From Candidatus Rokuibacteriota bacterium (lineage in GTDB: Bacteria; Methylomirabilota; Methylomirabilia; Rokubacteriales; CSP1-6), in contig JACORX010000248.1 of NCBI GenBank assembly GCA_016179165.1, positions 1 to 16,747 of the forward strand: a DNA stretch of 16,747 bases, in the 5' to 3' direction. Every line of letters starts with the position of its first letter. Position 1 is the first letter of the stretch. Made by a program: the position numbers and the translations under genes. This document shows, one piece after another, positions 13,199 through 16,747 of the stretch. The notes under the pieces are model-generated. The model was given only the letters and a program-made list of their open reading frames with translations. It was not told where the DNA came from and did no database searches.

Positions 13199-14554
13199 CT
13201 ACTTGCCTGTGACGGCCTTGACGGCTTCCTGGGTGACCGAGACCATCCGGTCGAGCTGCTCCTCGGTGATGACGAGGGCCGGCGAGAAGCAGATGTGCTC
13301 CATCCGCGCGCGCGTGATCACGCCGCGCTTGCTCATCTCCTGCATGATCCGCGCGCCCACCTTCCGGTCCGCTTCGTAGGACTTCTTCGTTGCCTTGTCC
13401 TCGACCAGCTCGACGGCCGCCAACAGCCCCTTGCCCGAGCGGATGTCGCCGACGTTCGGATGGCTGTCGAAGGCCGCGTGCAGGGCCTTGTGCAGGCGAG
13501 TGCCGAGCGCGGCCGAGCGCTCCGCGAGCCGCTCGCGCTCCATGATCTCGACGTTCTTGAGGCCGACGGCGCAGCAGGTCGGGTGCCCCGAGTATGTGTA
13601 GGCGTGCATCCACTTGTCCTCAGGCTTGACCGAGTCCATGGCCTCCTTGACGTCTTTGGAGACCATGATGCCGCCGAGCGGGAGATAGCCCGAGGACACG
13701 CCCTTGGCGAAGGACATGATGTCGGGCAGCACGTTCCAGTGCGTCAACGCGAACCAGTGACCTGTTCGGCAAAAACCGGTGATCACTTCGTCGGCGATGA
13801 AGAGGACTTGGTGCTTGTCGCACACCTTGCGCACTAGCGGGAAGTAGTCGTCGGTCGGATAGATGACGCCGCCGCCGCCGTGGATGGGCTCGGCGATGAA
13901 GGCCGCCACCGTGTCCGCGCCTTCGCGCAGGATCGCCTCCTCGAGGAGACGCGCCGCCGTCTGCCCCGCCGTCTCACCAGGCTTGCCACCCTCCTGGCGA
14001 TACGGGTAGCAGGTCGGGATGTGGACGAAGCCCGGCACCCGGGGCTCGAACATCTTCCAGTAGGGCGCCATGCCCGTGGCGCTCATCGCCTGCAGCGTCA
14101 CGCCATGGTAGGCATTGAAGCGCGCGATCACCTTGACCTTGTCGGGCTTGCCCTTGGCCTTCCAGTAGAAGCGCGCCGTCTTGAACGCCGACTCGTTGGA
14201 CTCGGCCCCGCCGCAGGTGAAGAAAACCCCCTGCATGTTCGGGTACGAAATCGAGATGAGCTTCTCCGCGAGCTGCACCGCTGGGATGTTCGACGAGCCC
14301 GCGTAGGCCGAGAAGTAGGCGAGCTCTGTCATCTGCGAGGCCGCCGCTTTCGCCAGCTCCTCGCGGCCGTGGCCGACGTTGGTGTTCCAGAGCCCCGCCA
14401 GGCCGTCGATGTACTCCCGCCCCTGGATGTCGGTGATCATGGCGCCGCGGCCCTTGACGTAGACCATGGGCTCGAGGTGATCGCTCGGGTGATGCAGCGG
14501 GTGGATCAGGTGATCCTGGTCTGACTTGATCAGCTCTGCGGCCTGCACGGCCAT
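13199..14554 (-). CDS. Class III PLP-dependent aminotransferase (omega-amino acid/polyamine type)
   Basis: The start is ATG 14554, preceded by AGGAGG with 6-base spacing; the longer frame to 14665 is rejected. 451 aa, the typical length. Cofactor landmarks are GGAESNE (115-121), FNAYHG (146-151), the Asp of ADEV (Asp255) that pairs with the pyridine nitrogen, and SFAKGVSSGY (281-290) with the Schiff-base Lys284. YSGHP (321-325) and the ITRAR region (413-417) that binds the substrate carboxylate follow. The closest groups are beta-alanine/taurine/putrescine:pyruvate aminotransferases; the exact amine donor cannot be read from the sequence. It transfers an amino group to a 2-oxo acid in the cytoplasm. 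It lies 20 bp after the gamma-glutamylcyclotransferase-like gene and is followed by the SDR, suggesting amine-to-aldehyde-to-alcohol or acid chemistry. Confidence 0.93.
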   Translation of the reverse strand: MAVQAAELIKSDQDHLIHPLHHPSDHLEPMVYVKGRGAMITDIQGREYIDGLAGLWNTNVGHGREELAKAAASQMTELAYFSAYAGSSNIPAVQLAEKLISISYPNMQGVFFTCGGAESNESAFKTARFYWKAKGKPDKVKVIARFNAYHGVTLQAMSATGMAPYWKMFEPRVPGFVHIPTCYPYRQEGGKPGETAGQTAARLLEEAILREGADTVAAFIAEPIHGGGGVIYPTDDYFPLVRKVCDKHQVLFIADEVITGFCRTGHWFALTHWNVLPDIMSFAKGVSSGYLPLGGIMVSKDVKEAMDSVKPEDKWMHAYTYSGHPTCCAVGLKNVEIMERERLAERSAALGTRLHKALHAAFDSHPNVGDIRSGKGLLAAVELVEDKATKKSYEADRKVGARIMQEMSKRGVITRARMEHICFSPALVITEEQLDRMVSVTQEAVKAVTGK

Positions 14555-14574
14555 GGGACGCCTCCTCGAGTGGT

Positions 14575-14964
14575 TCAGCGATGATAAATGGACTTGGCGG
14601 GCACATGCGCCCGGTAGTCGCCGCCGGGGATTGGGACGGCCGGGCCGACCGGCTTGACGTACCAATAGATGTACGCCGTAACCAGCCGCCCTCGGGCCAA
14701 CCGAACCCCAACCTCCCCGCGATGATACTGGCTGCCCTCGGCGGAGTCCAGCGCCAGCCAGAGGCCGGGGTCCTTGAGCCGGTAAACCTCCCCCCGGATC
14801 AGGCCGCCTCCGTCCCGCAGCGCGGCCGGGTAGCGACCAAGGTCGAAGAGGAGGCCGCTGATCTCGCCTGCGCCCACGAAGTCAGCGCGGCCCTCCAGGC
14901 GCGCGTGGAGCCTGAAGCCGCGCATGAGCGTGCCGTACGTGAAGAGCAGAGGCTCAGCGTCCAC
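14575..14964 (-). CDS. Gamma-glutamylcyclotransferase-like (AIG2/GGCT fold) protein
   Basis: The GTG at 14964 begins MDAEPLLFTYGTLMRGF, the normal N-terminus of the family, and lies inside the end of the upstream hydrolase gene (11-bp overlap), so the longer frame to 15030 is rejected. 129 aa. YGTLM (10-14) is the glycine-rich phosphate-like loop of the fold; LDSAEG (72-77) carries the likely catalytic acid, Glu76; Y80 and HRGEV follow; AYIYWYV (97-103) is the last core strand. The family cleaves gamma-glutamyl amines or dipeptides to 5-oxoproline, though many members are uncharacterised. It is probably translated by re-initiation after the hydrolase. Confidence 0.87.
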   Translation of the reverse strand: MDAEPLLFTYGTLMRGFRLHARLEGRADFVGAGEISGLLFDLGRYPAALRDGGGLIRGEVYRLKDPGLWLALDSAEGSQYHRGEVGVRLARGRLVTAYIYWYVKPVGPAVPIPGGDYRAHVPAKSIYHR

Positions 14965-15775
14965 GGAGCAGGGCCTCGAAGTCACGCAGCGCGGCGGCGT
15001 AGCGGGCGCCCGCCACCCACATGAAGTCATTGTGATGCGCGCCGGGGATCACGACCAAGGTCTTGGGCTCCGGCGCCCTCTCGAAGAGGCGCCGGCCGTG
15101 CCAGAGCGGCACGATCTCGTCGGCCTCCCCGTGCATGACCAGCACGGGGCATCGCACCCGGCCGATCTTGTCCACGTTGCGGAACTTGTCGACGGGGAAG
15201 ACCGGTATCCGCGTCATCACCCGGAAAGCCGTGAGGAAGGGGCTCTCCAGAATGAGCCCGCCGACGAACCTGCGCGCCGCCAGGTCCACGGCCGCGCCGG
15301 CGCCCAGCGAGCGGCCGTAGAGGATGATCCGCTCGGGCGGAACGCGCAGGTCGCGCGTCAGGTAGTCGTACGCGGCGTCGATGTCGGCGTAGACGTTCGG
15401 CTCCGACGGCCGCCCCTCGGAGAGACCGTAGCCGCGGTAGTCGTAGGCGAACACGCTGAAGCCCAGGTCTCGCAGGACGGGGAGCAGCGGCAGCACCCCG
15501 CCCAGGTCTTCCGCGTTGCCGTGGCTGAAGAGCAGCGTGTACGTCGCTCCGGCGTTCGGAAGGTGGACCGCGGCGATGCGCTCGCCGCCGGCGGTGGACA
15601 GCCTGATCACGTCGGGCGTGTCCCGGTAGCTCGGCGCCGGGGGGAAAAAGATCATACGATCGGAAGCGAGCCACGCCCACGCGCCGACGGCGGCGTAGAT
15701 GATCGCCAGCGAGAGGACGATGCGGAGGAGCGAGAACTCGGGGATCAGCAGTCGCCTGAGCCGCGCCGGGCTCAC
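14954..15775 (-). CDS. Membrane-anchored alpha/beta hydrolase, BEM46/ABHD17-like
   Basis: 273 aa. Residues 16-37 are one membrane segment with a basic N-terminus (N-terminal anchor), followed by MIFFPP, the usual juxtamembrane motif of this group. SHGNAED (84-90) is the oxyanion loop, YDYRGYGLSEG (111-121) follows strand 4, GRSLGAG (154-160) holds nucleophile Ser156, GEADEIVP (216-223) gives Asp219, and GAHHND (245-250) gives the His. All triad residues are present. The family contains serine esterases/depalmitoylase-like enzymes acting on lipid or acyl substrates at the membrane; bacterial substrates are mostly unknown. The ATG lies 72 bp after the smORF; no strong ribosome-binding site is seen. 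The end overlaps the GGCT-like gene by 11 bp. Confidence 0.9.
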   Translation of the reverse strand: MSPARLRRLLIPEFSLLRIVLSLAIIYAAVGAWAWLASDRMIFFPPAPSYRDTPDVIRLSTAGGERIAAVHLPNAGATYTLLFSHGNAEDLGGVLPLLPVLRDLGFSVFAYDYRGYGLSEGRPSEPNVYADIDAAYDYLTRDLRVPPERIILYGRSLGAGAAVDLAARRFVGGLILESPFLTAFRVMTRIPVFPVDKFRNVDKIGRVRCPVLVMHGEADEIVPLWHGRRLFERAPEPKTLVVIPGAHHNDFMWVAGARYAAALRDFEALLRGR

Positions 15776-15847
15776 GATGCCCGACTACGGCAGGCTAGTC
15801 TCGGTGGCCTTCGGCGGCTCCTCACGGGAGCTGGGGGTGGGCGAGCC

Positions 15848-15946
15848 TCAGCCGCCCTTGATGCCGAAGCGCGGGAGGACGAAGCGGACGATGCCTATCC
15901 AGGCGCCGAGCGCGAGAACCACCACCAGGACCGGTGTCCAGTCCAT
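15848..15946 (-). CDS. Small single-span membrane protein (32 aa)
   Basis: This short gene starts at the base next to the PDO-like gene stop (TAG 15949-15947, ATG 15946-15944) and has AAGGAGG about 5 bases upstream, the strongest ribosome-binding site in this region. The peptide starts MDWTPVLVVVLALGAWIGIV, one hydrophobic span of about 18 residues, then RFVLPRFGIKGG with a positive tail, so a membrane peptide with a cytoplasmic C-terminus is expected. I do not recognise a named family. Strict coupling to the redox protein suggests a functional link, for example anchoring it or delivering it to a membrane partner. Confidence 0.65.
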   Translation of the reverse strand: MDWTPVLVVVLALGAWIGIVRFVLPRFGIKGG

Positions 15947-16600
15947 CTAGGCCTCCTTGCCGTTGACGGCTTGAAGCACGGCATTCACGAAATCGCTCTC
16001 CGGGATGGCGCCCTCGAACTCGACGCGGTCGTTGATCACGATCTTGGGCACCGCCATGACCTGGTAGCGTTGGGACAGCTCGGGGAACTCCGTCGCCTCG
16101 ACGCACTCGGACCGGACGTGCTCCGAGGCGATCGACATGTGCTGTGCCAGGCGCACGGCCCGCGGGCAGTGCGGTCTGGTGGGGGTGGCGAAGACCTTGA
16201 TGGTGACGTCTTCGGTCAGCCCGGCCAGGGCCGCCCTCGTCTCGTCCTTGAGCTGCGCTTCGCCCGTGGAGACGCAGATGATGGAGTCGATCAGGTTGGA
16301 GAACTCGTAGCCCGCCGGGGTGCCCAGGAAGCGGATGCCGTAGTCCTTGGCGCCCTCGACCGCGACGGCGGGCGTGACCGACACGCCGTAGGCGGCGGCC
16401 TCGTCACGCTCGATGTGGGGATTCATCACCTTGACGGTGATCTTCTCGGAGAGGGCGGCCACCTCCTTGATCAGCGAGACCGTCTGCGCGTTGTTGTCCG
16501 GGCCGAGCTCCGAAGCGAAGACCGTCAGCGTTACCGGCCCCGTGAGCTTCTCGAACTCCCGCGTGACCGCCGCCTCGTCCTGCGCACTGAGAAACGCCAT
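15947..16600 (-). CDS. Protein disulfide oxidoreductase (tandem thioredoxin fold) homologue with degenerate active sites
   Basis: 217 aa, two thioredoxin folds in tandem, aligning end to end with archaeal/thermophile PDO proteins. Shared landmarks include KDYGIRFLGTPAGYEF (85-100), MDE/KDE-type linker (118-120), VFATPT-x-PHCPRAVRLA (137-152), AVPKIVI (183-189) and DRVEFEGAIPE (191-201). In the first fold the CxxC site is gone (FASELGPDNN, 28-37). In the second, where PDO has C-P-Y-C, it reads R-P-H-C, keeping only Cys145, the second cysteine. The Arg codon is AGA, rare for this GC-rich DNA. Cis-prolines (Pro77, Pro185) are kept. A dithiol exchange reaction is therefore not possible in the usual form; a single-thiol, peroxidase-partner or binding role may remain. 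TATAAT lies 6 bases before the ATG. It is followed immediately by the 32-aa smORF. Confidence 0.88.
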   Translation of the reverse strand: MAFLSAQDEAAVTREFEKLTGPVTLTVFASELGPDNNAQTVSLIKEVAALSEKITVKVMNPHIERDEAAAYGVSVTPAVAVEGAKDYGIRFLGTPAGYEFSNLIDSIICVSTGEAQLKDETRAALAGLTEDVTIKVFATPTRPHCPRAVRLAQHMSIASEHVRSECVEATEFPELSQRYQVMAVPKIVINDRVEFEGAIPESDFVNAVLQAVNGKEA

Positions 16601-16606
16601 GTGGTG

Positions 16607-16612
16607 ATTATA
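16607..16612 (-). promoter_or_regulatory. -10 box of a likely leaderless promoter for the PDO-like gene
   Basis: On the minus strand a perfect TATAAT (16612-16607) is followed by six bases and then the ATG at 16600. Transcription normally begins about seven bases after the -10 box, that is at the A of the start codon, and no ribosome-binding site exists. The -35 region is poor (TGGCCC at 17 bases). This fits a leaderless mRNA. Confidence 0.5.
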
Positions 16613-16658
16613 CAGGGCGATGCGTCAGCGGGCCAGCACCCAGGCGGTCGAGAAGGGT

Positions 16659-16746
16659 CCAGATGCGAGGCGGCGCCCGAAGGCTGCGGGCGAGGCGTAC
16701 TCCTGTACGTTGAGCCCGCAGCCGAGGGCGCCAACGAAGCAGCTGG
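16659..16746. repeat. Long composite inverted repeat at the right edge
   Basis: Nested arms form one large hairpin: CCAG (16659-16662) with CTGG (16743-16746), TGC with GCA, GGCGCCC (16672-16678) with GGGCGCC (16726-16732), GGCTGCGGGC (16682-16691) with GCCCGCAGCC (16714-16723), and CGTAC (16696-16700) with GTACG (16705-16709) around a TCCT loop. Internal loops are GAA/GA and a four-base mismatch on each side (GAGG/TTGA). The outer arm may continue past the window edge. It lies upstream of the PDO promoter and is not coding. A mobile-element-like or REP-type repeat, or a terminator of an outside gene, is possible. Confidence 0.7.
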
Positions 16747-16747
16747 G

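Noticed and set aside
15776..15847. Possible terminator (GCTCC-TCACG-GGAGC, 15817-15831) between the smORF and hydrolase
   Set aside because: Only a 5-bp stem with no T-run; it is too weak to report as a feature, and nothing else is visible in this 72-bp spacer.
1..16747. CRISPR array, transposase, integrase, rRNA or tRNA genes
   Set aside because: No regular spaced repeats, no DDE/recombinase motifs and no conserved RNA segments were recognised.

Overview
The window is compact, very GC-rich (roughly two thirds G+C or more) bacterial DNA with short spacers; no gene-free stretch exceeds 300 bases (the longest, 7738-7891, is 154 bp). GTG starts, 4-base stop/start overlaps and gene types such as a DUF4015 glycosidase, a NamZ fusion, ChrB/ChrA and a protein disulfide oxidoreductase suggest an uncultivated soil or groundwater bacterium, perhaps Rokubacteria/Methylomirabilota or a deltaproteobacterium-like lineage. 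No rRNA, tRNA, CRISPR array or transposase was found, so the taxonomy is only an inference.

Layout. (1) 1-1243, minus strand: a VOC-family gene broken by an in-frame TAG and running off the left edge, downstream of an alpha/beta hydrolase. (2) 1310-3687, plus: a membrane-anchored DUF4015 putative glycosidase followed two bases later by a secreted polysaccharide deacetylase. Convergent to them, 3695-6022 encodes a secreted fusion of a serine beta-lactamase-like domain with a NamZ/DUF1343 exo-muramidase domain. Together these look like a cell-wall or polysaccharide set. (3) 6096-7462, plus: an NDUFA9-like atypical SDR coupled to an unknown 155-aa helical protein, tail to tail with an unknown 92-aa coiled-coil protein (7459-7737, minus). 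The two stop codons share one CTAG inside a hairpin. (4) 7892-12345, plus: a chromate-type operon with ChrB, ChrA, an ArsC/LMW-phosphatase-like protein with a changed active-site loop, a second ChrB C-terminal-domain protein, an MFS transporter, and an ornithine-cyclodeaminase relative that has lost its middle (NAD-binding) part. Almost every junction overlaps, so the genes are probably co-translated. (5) 16600-12406, minus: a protein disulfide oxidoreductase homologue with degenerate active sites, a 32-aa membrane smORF starting right after its stop, then an anchored alpha/beta hydrolase, an 11-bp overlapping gamma-glutamylcyclotransferase-like gene, a class III aminotransferase and a classical SDR. 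The right edge holds a long composite inverted repeat (16659-16746).

The clearest biological theme is oxyanion (chromate) response in region 4, where the ChrB family occurs twice and is linked to a modified ArsC-like fold. The oddities best worth checking are the Rossmann-less cyclodeaminase, the Lys-for-Arg ArsC-like protein, the PDO with neither CxxC pair, the lactamase-NamZ fusion, the smORF, the edge repeat, and a pattern of -10-like hexamers 6-9 bases before several start codons that suggests leaderless transcripts.
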